From Scortum barcoo (lineage: Eukaryota > Chordata > Actinopteri > Centrarchiformes > Terapontidae): a stretch of DNA of 64,000 bases. Shown piece by piece: positions 47,765-58,338 of this stretch. The position numbers and the translations under genes were made by a program. Numbering within the stretch: position 1 is the stretch's first letter; every line of letters begins with the position of its first letter. The notes under the pieces were generated by a model. That model saw nothing but the letters and a program-made list of their open reading frames with translations. It ran no database searches and was not told where the DNA came from. The stretch is taken from contig CM041550.1 in assembly GCA_023238725.1 (NCBI GenBank), forward strand, positions 5,031,044 through 5,095,043, given 5' to 3'.

Positions 47765-49015
47765 TCTGCTTCACACTTTCTTTTCGCCCCAGTCCATAAA
47801 ACCATAAACCAGATGTTCTGTCCTGCCTTCATGAACCTGAGCACATTGCCAAATAACCTGAAACAATCTTTCCACTGAATAGTGTGGTTGGAGCCGGTTT
47901 CATGGCAAATAGAATCAGATGTGAAGCAAGCAAATGTTGTGAGTCCGGGACCTTGTGGGTGTCCAAGTAACTGTTTGTTTGTCCTTGTGTCAACACACTC
48001 CAAGGTAATCCACTGGGCTCACACGTCCATGCGTAAATGTCTCCGGGTGTCAAGTGAACCATGTTCATGATCAGGCAACACTTCTGCTGGCTGGCCATGG
48101 AAAAGGAAGTCTCCAAGTACATGGTGGCCTATCCAGTCTGCGCGCCCGTAATCAGACCTCGCCTCGGGCCCAAATAGGCCTGCTACACCCGTTGCCTGTT
48201 CCTCAACATCCATGGTCCCAAATCTCCGTGGACTTTATGACCAGAGTGCCACCTTCCAAAGGTAACACAGCCATACTGATGGTGGATCGACTCACTTTTC
48301 TAAAATGGCACATTTCATTCCACTGACCAAGTTACCCTCTGCTAAGGAGATGGCAGAGGTCATGACTCATATGTTCAGTATCCATGGTTTTCCCAGTGAC
48401 ATTGTTTTTGACAGAGGATTGCAGTTCATCTCACGTTTTTGAGAGAGTTCTGCCAACTTCTTGGTGAAATCGTCAGCATACTACCACCCGCAGTCCAATG
48501 GCCAGATTGATCGACTCAACCAAGAGCTGTAAACCTGCTTACAATGCCTCATCTTGCAGAACCAAGCCACCTGGAGTGATCACCTCACCTGGGTGGAATA
48601 CACCCACAACACCCTACCCTCAGCTGCCAGGGGCCTCTCACCTTTTTAGTGAGCCAATGGATCCCAACCTCCCCTGTTCCCGGCCAACGAAAAGGAGGTC
48701 ACAGTCCCCTCAGCCTACGCTACGGTCCAGTATTGTCATCGGACCTGGGTCAGTGGTACTGGCAGGTTGTCCTGCGGAGCTTGGTCTGGATGAAAGCGGA
48801 CAAACGCTGATGACCAGCTCCCTCCTACAGGCCAGGCCAGAGGGTGTGGCTCTCCACCAAATACTTGCCCCTTCATGTTCATTCTGGAAAGCTGACGCCA
48901 AGGATTGTGGGTCCCTTTCCCATATAAAAAATTATTAATCCTGTTTCTGTGCATTTCGGAATTCCCAGGTCACTAAAGGTCCACCCCATGTTTCATGTTG
49001 GTAAAATCAAGCTGG
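47765..49015 (+). mobile_element. Ty3/Gypsy pol end (RNase H tail and integrase), right arm
   Basis: Plus strand: RNase H end (NHKPDVLSCLHEPE around 47795-47840), integrase N-part, [17 protein letters not shown] and [17 protein letters not shown] (48140-48270), then HPQSNGQIDRLNQEL (48487-48530) followed by a stop, and VHPMFHVGKIK at 48980-49012. Frames are broken at several points. Confidence 0.85.
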
Positions 49016-50050
49016 TCGGAGACAGCGTTCATGCTCAGTTAATTCATGCTTGATTAATTCATTACCACATTTTTTTGATCATTTAGTATCTTCATCTGTC
49101 TGGTCATGAAATGTTTTTCAGTTGACATTTGCACATAAAGTACAAAACCTTTTCACTTGCTGCAACTATTACTCACATGTTTCTGCTGTAACATCCTCAC
49201 AGGCTGCATACTAACATGCAAAGTATGTACTTCATTTCTGAATAAAAGGCCTGTTGAAGCTCTCTGACGCCAGGTCATCTCAGTCTGTCCATTTGTGGGG
49301 TAAATAAGTTTGAGAGATGGTATCTAAAATGTGTCGAAATTCACAGCAACATTTGTGCATGTGTCAATTGAAAAAAAAAACGAATAAAAAAGAAGACCTA
49401 ATACCATTATCGTTGTTGACAGATCGTGGGAATCAATCGATTGCTCCCTTTTAGGTTTAGTTGCCATGGGTACCACACCTCACTTCACCACAGAAAATGC
49501 TTTCAGTTGCCTCAGCAACTTTAAACATCAGTTCAGTCAACATTTTGCATGTGTCAATTACAAAAACTAATAATAAAAATAAGACCTGATACCTTTATCA
49601 GTGTTGACAGATTGTGGGAATCAATCACTTCCTTTTAGGTTTAGTTGTCAGCCCCTTTATACATCAGTCATACATGTGTATGGTACATTTACTTTGCTCA
49701 ATTGAAACCTTTATTTGCAGTTATGTTAAACTCCTTGTCTAAGTGTAAAAAACATTAGCAGCATTGTGTTTCCCTCAAACCAATGCAGAGCAGAGGCATA
49801 AGAGCAGAAGTAGTAGATGAGATTTAAAGATATGAATTCAAAAATCACTTATCATTTTTGAATAGTGTTTGACTTTATCCATTGGCTTTGAACTAAAAGA
49901 GACACTAATGACCAACCGTTAAATAAATAGGAATGAAGTATTGTGGAACTAGTAAAGTAAAATATTTACTCCTGAACGTTTCTTCTTATTACTGAACAAC
50001 AGTTTCAGAATTTTCCAGTTTCAAACAGTTGATAGGTGGTTCTCACACCT
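49016..50050. other. Repeated non-coding spacer, right arm
   Basis: Shares segments with 21844-22764 and has two tandem-like copies of the TTTTAGGTTTAGTTG landmark (49440 and 49635). No gene was seen. Confidence 0.5.
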
Positions 50051-50176
50051 ATTTTTAACAATCTCTGCAACTTCCTGATTCAAAAAGCTTGAACCACACA
50101 ATACTTTGATCATTTACATGTGCAGTAACCTCACTGCAGAGCTGACTCACAAGATATTTGTCACACTTACAAAGCG

Positions 50177-52530
50177 ATGGGGGAAATCTACGTAAATGTT
50201 TTCTCATCATGGAATCAAAGAGGTAAGAATGAGGAGTCGGACAGAGAGGCTGACAGACAGTTTGAGCTGTTGTTATTAATGTTGTATCATTGACGCTGTT
50301 CACTGGTTTTCTCTGTGTTCAGGTCGCAGGAGCTCAGAGAGGAGATTTCATGGAGTTATTATTCTCCTTCTGGGGCTGCTGAGTGTTTTCCTGCTGACTG
50401 GGCTCATCGGCCTCGCTGTCCACTGTGAGTCTACTTTTCAAAACAAACTTAAGCACTTTTAAGGAGCATTATTCTGCCCTGAAATGTTTTACTTACCTTT
50501 TATTTGCCTTTCTGGCGTTTCTGTGTTGTCTCCTTTCTTAGGTTGAATTTCTTCCTTTACTTGTTGTCCTTAAAACACATATATCAGCTTTGAAAAGCAC
50601 CATGCCAAATTTCATAAAGTGCATCAGCTTAAAACTTTATATTTGAAAAATAAGGAAACACTTTCATTGAAGTACAGAAACTTCAGACAGTATGAGGATG
50701 AATGAATGAGGTATTTCCTCCTAAATTAATGTGTCTCTTGATCTATTTCAAACCATTACTCAGTTCGTGGTTCAGCTGCAGAACTCTCCACCATCCGAGC
50801 CAACCTGACTGAGCGTCTCCAGGAGAGTAACACCAAGCTGGTTTCAGCGATTGAAGAAAGAGACCAGCTGAAGGCCAACCTGGACTGAAATGACTAAAGA
50901 GCTGAAGAGGCTTCAGAGTTTGTCCAAACAGAGTGAGTGTTTGTCTGTGTGGGTCCTCCACAGCTGTCAGGACACACCGCCGCCTCATCAGATCGTGTTT
51001 CTATGACACTGTTATATCCCAACTCAGTTTGCCTTGTCCCAATAACTTTATTTTAGCCTCAGTTTATTTAAACATATATCTGTTTGTGTAAGGCACCTTT
51101 TATACAGCAGCTGCTGTTCATTGGCATGAAGTGGATCTTCAGCTCTATTTTTGAAAGACTGTCATTTCCTTAAAAGATTGTGATCTACTTGATGCTGATG
51201 TAATTTATTTTGTGGTGTAGTTTCAGTATTTTCACTTCCTGTCTTTCCTTTTCATTCTGATGTGAGCTAGATATACTAATGTAAGTTATCTTTAACGTCT
51301 CATGTTTGATTTTACAGACAGAACTTGTCCTGCAGGATGGAGGATGTTTGATTCTACCTGTTATTTCTTCTCCACTACGTCTGCTTCTTGGGAACAAAGC
51401 AGACGAGACTGCAGAGACAAAGGAGCAGATCTGGTGGTCATAGAGAGTTATGAATGAACAGGTAGTGTGATGATATTTATCTGTACTTTTACAAGTGTCT
51501 TAGAAACTGATTTCAAAAAACCCTTTATTTAGTGAGGGATGATAATTTATCCTTTTTCTGTGGACCTTTTCCTTTATCTGAGTCAGGGGTCTGAATATAA
51601 AGTGTGTTATATGTTGTTTTGACTATTAAATAAGATATGTAGTTATAATGAAGCAAATGTCTTAAGTGAATGTTTTAGATTAATTACTGAAACTAAAACA
51701 TAAATAGTGGCGTTATTTTCTTTATCTTGATCAGGAATTGCTCACCAATTTCATCAAGAAATTTACTTGGATTGGTTTGAAGTGACAGAGAGAAAGAAGG
51801 CGTCTGGAAGTGGATCGATGAGACTCCACTGACTCAGGCGTAAGTCTGACAGTGAATGTTTTACACCTTATTTAAATATAAACACAAATAAAGTATTAAT
51901 GTACGTTACTAGTTTTATCTTTTGTATGAGTGTCTAAACAATTAATATCTAATAGTACTTTTGCTGTCCCTTTCTGACAATGAAAAACAAGACAAAAGTC
52001 TCTCACAGTACTGTCAAACTTTATTAATGCTCAGAACATGACACAAGACTAAAGCTGCTTTGTAACATGCATCATGATGAGAAGCTGTTCTCTATTTATT
52101 CATAACTCGGTCCAGTCCCTCTGATCAAGGATTCATTCAGCATGATCAAACACAGTGGAAATTTACATTTACATAATTTACATTAATTTACTCACAGGCA
52201 AAAGAAATGAAATAAACATGATATGTGTGTTGCAGTTTCCCTCACAGACTTCAAATCCAGTTTTTTCTCTCCACAATTTAGTTCACTTCAAAACTTGAAA
52301 ATCTTCATTATTGCAGGTAGAGGGAAAGTAAAAAACCCAGTGAAATCTCACTTTTCTGTTAACTTCCTAGGTACTGGTTTAGAAAGCATCCTGATAATGG
52401 TGGTGGAGATCGGCGGTTGGGTGAAGAGGACTGTGTACATATGCGACATGATGATGAGAAAACTGAAGAAAACTGGAACGATCTGCAGTGTGATGCTTCC
52501 CTGTCATGGATCTGTGAAAAACTGCCTTAG
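50177..52530 (+). pseudogene. CTL-7: C-type lectin with HPD site, disrupted mosaic
   Basis: Plus strand. Exons: cytoplasmic 50177-50222 (MGEIYVNVFSSWNQR, in frame), TM 50323-50424 (in frame), neck nominally 50752-50932 (acceptor AG changed to AA; one inserted base creates a stop after KANLD), CTLD A 51318-51461 (one insertion near the end, stop in SYE*), CTLD B 51735-51839 (one insertion, stop in GLK*), CTLD C 52371-52530 (in frame; RKHPDNGGGDRRLGEEDC, NWND, one extra codon). The 5' half and the CTLD A insertion match CTL-3; the HPD exon and downstream retroelement piece match CTL-2. A 12-nt downstream AG could act as acceptor in frame. It is not functional as assembled. Confidence 0.87.
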
Positions 52531-52689
52531 CATTTTATGAGTTTTGAAGTAATGCAAATACTCAAATCAAAAATGTTTTACTGGTTCACAGCCCCAATTA
52601 AGCGCAATGATTTTTAGCTTGTATCTGCACACCTGCACAGGTGATCTGCATGTGCTGATGACTACCATATGTAATGAAACAGAGCTAAC

Positions 52690-53240
52690 TTAGATCCTTG
52701 AGGACATTATAGCAATGGTGATCCCTGTGGACAACAGGCTCCCAGAACATGAGAAGGAGTGGCATCGGACAGCAAGCCACCCTCCGAGCCACCAGGGGCA
52801 CTCCTCACAGGCTCAACCTTCCTGGACTCCTTCAGTTCAGTTCAGCAGACAGTGCCACCACGAGCAAGATTATTAGGTCATGTTAGAAAATACAGGACTC
52901 TGTTGGCTCTCCAGAAACTGAAGTAGGCTCAGGCAACGACTCAGACTACCCTGACTTGTTTTTAACAAGTCCAAGTCAATGTCAGTCCCTCTTCATCCAT
53001 CTTCTGACTGTGCTATCGACCTGCTGCCTGATCCACCCATCCCCAAACAGACGCCTCTACTCCATCTCTGTGCCGGAAAGAGTGGCCATGGACAAGTACG
53101 TCACCACCTCTTTAAAGGCAGGAATAATCCGTCCGTCCTCATCAGGGTTTTTCTTTGTGAGTAAGAAAGATGGTTCTCTCAGGCCATGGCTACAGCTCAC
53201 TGAATCACTGTTAAGAACCATTAGCCACTTTTTTTAATCT
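52690..53240 (+). mobile_element. Ty3/Gypsy gag C-end and RT start, right arm
   Basis: Plus strand: gag C-part (EDIIAMVIPVDNRLPEHEKE, 52699-52760), then a jump at 52866-52868 that deletes the zinc knuckle and protease found in the left arm, then RT start ([20 protein letters not shown], 53110-53170) in a 93-codon open stretch. Confidence 0.8.
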
Positions 53241-53649
53241 CCTCTGTTTTTGAACTGCTTCAAACAGCCAATGTGTTCACCAAGTTAGATCTCTGAAATG
53301 CTTTTCTGAAATGCTCAACTTTTCAGTGCAGTCGTTACTCATGTTTCCGCTGTAACATCCTCACAGGCTGCATACTTACAAGCACAGTTTGTGCTTCCTT
53401 TCTGAATGAAAGGCCTGTTGTCGCTCTCTGACATCTGGCAGGTCATCAGATGTGCAGCAATGTTTTTGCATGTGTCTAAAACTAATAAAAAAGAAGACCT
53501 AATACCTTTGTCAGTGTTGGCAGATTGTGGGAATCAGTCACTTCCTTTTAGGTTTAGTTGCCATGGGTACCGCACCTCACTTAACCACAGCAAATGCTTT
53601 CAGTTTAAAAGAAAAAAAAAAACAATAAACATACATAGATACCTATATG

Positions 53650-53667
53650 AATATATGTATATATATA

Positions 53668-53751
<84 letters not shown>

Positions 53752-53762
53752 CACATATATAT
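53650..53762. repeat. (TA)n repeat
   Basis: Mirror of the repeat at 11473. Flanking spacer 53241-53640 and 53763-54130 corresponds to 11218-12255 of the left arm. No gene. Confidence 0.95.
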
Positions 53763-54132
53763 TAGCATTAGCAGCATTGTGTTTCCCCCAAAACCAATGC
53801 AGAGTATGGGCATGAGAGTCATGAGAGCTGAATAACTAGTATTTGACTTTATCTATTGGCTCTAAACTAAAGGAGACACTTACTTACTAACTGTTTTAAA
53901 TAACAACTAACAGGAATGAAGCATTGTGAACGTTGGGTTAAGATTTTTTTTGTTAAAGATACTCCAAGAAGTTTCCGAAAAAATAACATTAAGATGTTGA
54001 TTTCTGTCAATAAATGTATATTTCTGTACACTTTTTCTTGTGACTGAAAAACAGCTTATGAAATTTCCTGTTTCAAATCAGTTTATAAGTGTTTTTCACA
54101 ACTATTTTTAATCTTTGTGACTTCCTGACTCA

Positions 54133-54610
54133 AGAATCAGATTCAGATTCAGATTCAGATTCCTTTATTTGTCCCACAGTGGGGAAATTTACAGCGCAAC
54201 AGCAGCGAAAACACACAATGGTAAAATAGACAGTAAGAAATGCAAGACATAGAATAAAATAAGAAATAATAATAAAATATAGAATATAAAAAATAAATAA
54301 AAATATGAATAAAATAAAAATAAAGATAATAAAGAATAAAGTAGTCCAAGATAATCATTATAACTATGACTGTAAGTATACCTGTACATAGTACAGAGGG
54401 AGTGTGCCTGAGAATATACATATAAGAAATACATAGTATCTCAGGTATAAATGAGTGCAAAACAGTGAACAGTGAAATGAACAGCGAACAGAAGTGTAGC
54501 GTTATTGCACCAGAGTCCAGTTATAAATTAGTTATTTGTTGTTTATTTGTTTATTGTCTATTGTCTGCAGACTAGCGGGCATTTTGTTTGTTGTGTAGTC
54601 TGACAGCGAG
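54133..54610 (-). mobile_element. L2-like LINE 3' tail, right-arm copy
   Basis: The minus strand ends in repeated GAATCT units (54133-54158 region) after TTTCCCCACTGTGGGACAAA. Mirror of 9061-9550. Confidence 0.75.
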
Positions 54611-55096
54611 GTTGAACCCCACAAGACTTTGATCACTTACACGTGCAGTAACCTCACTGCAGATTTTTTTCAGGGTAACTGTTCTCACCACAGACATTAC
54701 GCCACCACACTAACTGGTGGTAGAGATAATTTCCACAAATAAAGTGTGTTTTTTTATCTTTGAATCAGATTTGACTTCATTTACCTTTAGTATCCATTAA
54801 CTAATGTGTCTATTAAATGTATATGTACTGAATTAAGTCAATACATAAAACTGTCTCTCATTAGAAGGAATCAGAAAATAAGCAGTTTCATTAAATTGTG
54901 CATAAAAATCATGTCAGATTTTATGACATGACATCCAGAGCTGGATTTTTAACTGATATGCTGATCTACAGGAGAAGACATGCAGCATGAGTTGGACCTC
55001 AATGATGCACTTGTGCTTGTCAGAAATGAATATCTAAGGTTAGAAGAGTGCAATGAGGGATCAATATTTGCAAACACACACACACTCACACTGTAC

Positions 55097-55239
55097 CTGT
55101 TCTTCAGTGCTGCCTATGACAACCAGGTCGGCTCCTCTGCTCCTGCAGTCGTCTCTGCCTCTCGTCCATGAACCAGACTCAGAGGAGAGGAGAGAACAGG
55201 AACACATGAACGACCTCCATCCTGCTGGACAAGTTTTCT
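55097..55239 (-). pseudogene. Orphan divergent CTLD exon A, opposite strand
   Basis: Minus strand, 143 nt, exactly the length and phase of CTLD exon A. It reads KTCPAGWRSFMCSC ... SGSWTRGRDDCRSRGADLV, then VIGSTEEQ before a GT donor (GTACAG). An acceptor CAG precedes it. The sequence differs clearly from all other units, so it belongs to a separate lectin subfamily. Its reading frame is open, but no neighbouring exons were found: an LTR lies on one side and spacer on the other. It is probably a relic of an older gene in opposite orientation to its surroundings. Confidence 0.75.
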
Positions 55240-55330
55240 CTGGAGCACAAAACATTTGAAATTAAGAGCCAGTCTGTCTGTGTCAAAGTTACAGTAGGAG
55301 GGTTAAAACATGCATGTTCAGCACAGATAC

Positions 55331-56030
55331 TGTCATGTTTCATTCCATGCCCTGTTTGTTTTTTGGCCTTGTGTTTTCTTGTGTCTCATGTTCCTTGTAT
55401 TTTCCATGTCAGGTTGTTATGTCTTGTCACGTCTGTTAGGTTTTCATGTCCGTCATGTTTCTGTTTCTGGTTCTGCCTCATGTTTCTTGTATCGTCTTGT
55501 GTTCAGTGTGTTTAGTAGGTTTCTTGTGTTGCTTGTCTCCTCCTTGTCGGTCATGCCCTGTGTCTTGTGTTAGTTCTTGTCTCTTGTCTTTCTTTGAGTC
55601 ATCCACAGTTCTGCTCACGTCCTGTTTTATTTTGTATTCCCTCCTCTCCTCACATGTCTGTCACGTGACTTCCCATCCTTCTATCATGTCCCGACTATCT
55701 GTTGAATGTCATGTCTGGTTTCTTGTTCTCCCTCTCCTTTCAGGTCGCCTGTGTGATTGTCTGCCCTGCCCTGTCCGCCTGTTCCCTATTACCTCATGTG
55801 CATATATAGTCCGCGTCTTCCCTTGTCTTGTTGTCAGATTGTTGACCATATCTATGCGTTCATGTTCCTGTCTGCGTCTTATGTGTCAAGACTATTGATC
55901 CAGCCATCACAGCCACGTCATAGATACCAAGCCTGTTTTGTAAGACTTTTCTTTATTAAAAACCTGCAAACCTTCCCCGGAGTCTGCGTCCTGCATTTGG
56001 GTCCAACTGCTCTGTGTGCCCATCGTAACA
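55331..56030 (+). mobile_element. Solo LTR with GATAC target duplication
   Basis: 700 bp, TGTCATGTTTC...CATCGTAACA, with GATAC at 55326-55330 and 56031-56035. A CATATATAG box (55800 region) and TTATTAAAAACC (55955 region) fit a promoter and polyadenylation signal on the plus strand. No coding content. Confidence 0.88.
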
Positions 56031-56235
56031 GATACTGCTTTGCAAACATCATCAGCACTCATCAGCCTGCATCAGTTGATCCTCTACCTAGAGCTTAATT
56101 GTGTTGATCCAGGAAAGAACTACACATCCTTTCTAATTATTTTAATGAAGCTGTTGATGTGACAACACATTTTCAGCTTCAGCACAAATTGCCACTACAT
56201 CACAGAAACATACCCATACAGTCACATTGAGGATG

Positions 56236-56495
56236 TTAGCATGAGATCATGAGATAAAATACTGAGAAACTGAAACCAGAAGACCATCATCCTTTACATA
56301 TATGTGTATGTATCACAGTCCGTGCTGCAGATCTGACTTTCTTTCTCATATTTTTCCACAGTATGAGTCTTGGCGGAGATCTATGTCAACGTTGAACGTG
56401 GTAAACCCTGTCGAACTAAGGACCATTTTCTCTGTGTTCATCAGGTCCCAGGAGCTCAGAGCAGAGATTTCATGGTGTTATTATTCTAAGGATTC
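56236..56495 (+). pseudogene. CTL-8a: lectin 5' stub without start codon
   Basis: Begins with the conserved upstream block (ISRE-like GAAACTGAAAC at about 56265) and the first exon, but ATGGAGGAG is changed to TTGGCGGAG at 56369, so the start is lost. After the KPV-encoding part the sequence jumps into the TM exon (GTCCCAGGAGCTCAGAG) and ends after about 50 nt. No neck or CTLD. Confidence 0.75.
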
Positions 56496-57914
56496 TAAGG
56501 ATTTTCAGGTTCCAATTCTATGTTTTGTTAGGACTTTTTTCTATATTTGAGTAATGCAGGGTTTTATTTGTTGTGTCTCTTTTTATGTTCCCATTTAGGT
56601 TCTATGTTTTGTTATTTTAAACTATATTTGAGTAATGCAATGTTTATTTGGTCTCTTTTTATTTGAGGTGTGTCTTTTCTACTTGAGGTCTGCATGGATT
56701 AGTTTCAGTGGTGAATAAATAAAATAAATTAAATACTAAATACTAACAGGTTACAAGGTGATTGAAAACAACGATGTTGAGTGGTGAATAAATAAAATAA
56801 ATTAAATACTAAAATAAGAAAACATGGAAAACCAAGGTTGATCAGGAAAACAAGGAGTTAGTGTGTAAAATAATTGCCCATCAGTGGAAAACCTGATCAG
56901 GCTCACTTAGGAGGAGTTAGTGATTGATGTTTAAGGTGATCATTGCCCATCAGTACCATGTTGATCAGGCTCACTTAAGGTGGATGCTGATGCAAATGTT
57001 GGATCAGCCAACGCTGCTGCAAAGTTATTTGAGACCTGTCGCTTGATAAACACAAATGTGACATGTTCTTGAATATTTTACTGTGATAACCAGTGCTTTC
57101 GCTCAGGACATACTTGCTGTTGTCGACAAAAAGAAGGACATACTTGCTGTTGTGACAAAAAGAAGAGCAGAATTAAAAGCTTTGAAAATGTATTCTCAAG
57201 TGTCTTTCTGTCTCTTCTTCCACCTGTCAATTCTGCAGAAAATTTTCTTCAACAAGGAGGTCAGAGGGTTTTTTTCTCTTAAGGACACCTCATCAGGATA
57301 AATGCTCACTGACTCAGATCTGAACCCTGAACCTCTGGATAAAAGATCATCTGTCTTTTAACCACAGCCTCATATTCATATTCACATGTGGCTAATACCG
57401 CCCTCTTGTGGCCATGTGAATTGAAACTGCTGTCTGTCAGAGGGAAATGTGTTGCGATGCCACAAAGCTTCATGAGGGGGAGACATTGGTTAAAGAAATA
57501 TTCAGATCTGTTACTTCAATAAAAGTACTAATACTACAATATAAAAATGCTCAGTTTCAGTCAATTGATTGATTGTTTTGTTAGTTGAAATAAAGTCCTT
57601 TAATGAAATTGTTACTTCAAGTACAACTATCTAAGTATAAGCACGAAAATGTACATAAAAAATGCCCCCTGTCACTCTAATACTATAATTATTGCTCATG
57701 CATTAATATAAAAGCAGGATTTTACTGGAGTTGGTTGGGGTGGAGCATTTTGAACATGCATGAATCAGCTGATGTTTTTTTTTTATCAATTGATTGATTG
57801 TTTTGTTAGTTGAAATAAACTGAAATTAATTAATGCAAAAATAAATTAAATGGTTTTATATGAAAAATATCATGTTAATGTCTTTTCCTAATGCAGAATA
57901 AATAATGTGTGGGA
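56496..57914. other. Spacer, no gene seen
   Basis: AT-rich, with a duplicated TGAATAAATAAAATAAATTA (56713 and 56782) and a duplicated AGGACATACTTGCTGTTGT (57104 and 57136). 57170-57360 mirrors 17040-17300. It is the left part of the CTL-8 upstream region. Confidence 0.6.
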
Positions 57915-57921
57915 TAGATAG

Positions 57922-57982
<61 letters not shown>

Positions 57983-58010
57983 TGATAGATAGATAGATAG
58001 ATAGATAGAT
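57915..58010. repeat. (GATA)n microsatellite
   Basis: About 22 units with two interruptions, 130-225 bp upstream of CTL-8. A second tract, (TCTA)n at 58290-58404, lies in the first intron of CTL-8. Confidence 0.95.
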
Positions 58011-58051
58011 GGACCGAACGTTGTCAACTACTTTTAGCACTGGCACTTGTG

Positions 58052-58087
58052 ACTTCCTCATAAGTTAAGATATTGAGAAATTGAAAC
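58052..58087 (+). promoter_or_regulatory. PU.1-like and ISRE-like sites upstream of CTL-8
   Basis: ACTTCCTC at 58052-58059 (GAGGAAGT on the minus strand) and GAAATTGAAAC at 58077-58087, 54-89 bp before the start codon. The two variable positions of the ISRE core differ from CTL-5 while the fixed ones are kept. Confidence 0.5.
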
Positions 58088-58140
58088 CAGCAGATCTGCA
58101 GATCTGACTTCTCATTTCACATTTTCCCACAGTATGAGCG

Positions 58141-58294
58141 ATGGAGGAGATCTATGTCAACGTTGAACGCAGCAAACCTTCAACAAATCAGTCAGGTAGG
58201 ACTGTTCTGTCATGTGTATTATGTATTTGTTCTTGTGACTGAACAATAGCTTCTGAAATGTGAATTTCTCTTGGAGATCAATAAAGTATCTATC

Positions 58295-58338
<44 letters not shown>

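Noticed and set aside
55310..55898. 87 and 150 codon cysteine-rich frames
   Set aside because: They fall within the solo LTR at 55331-56030 and follow its CT-rich composition.
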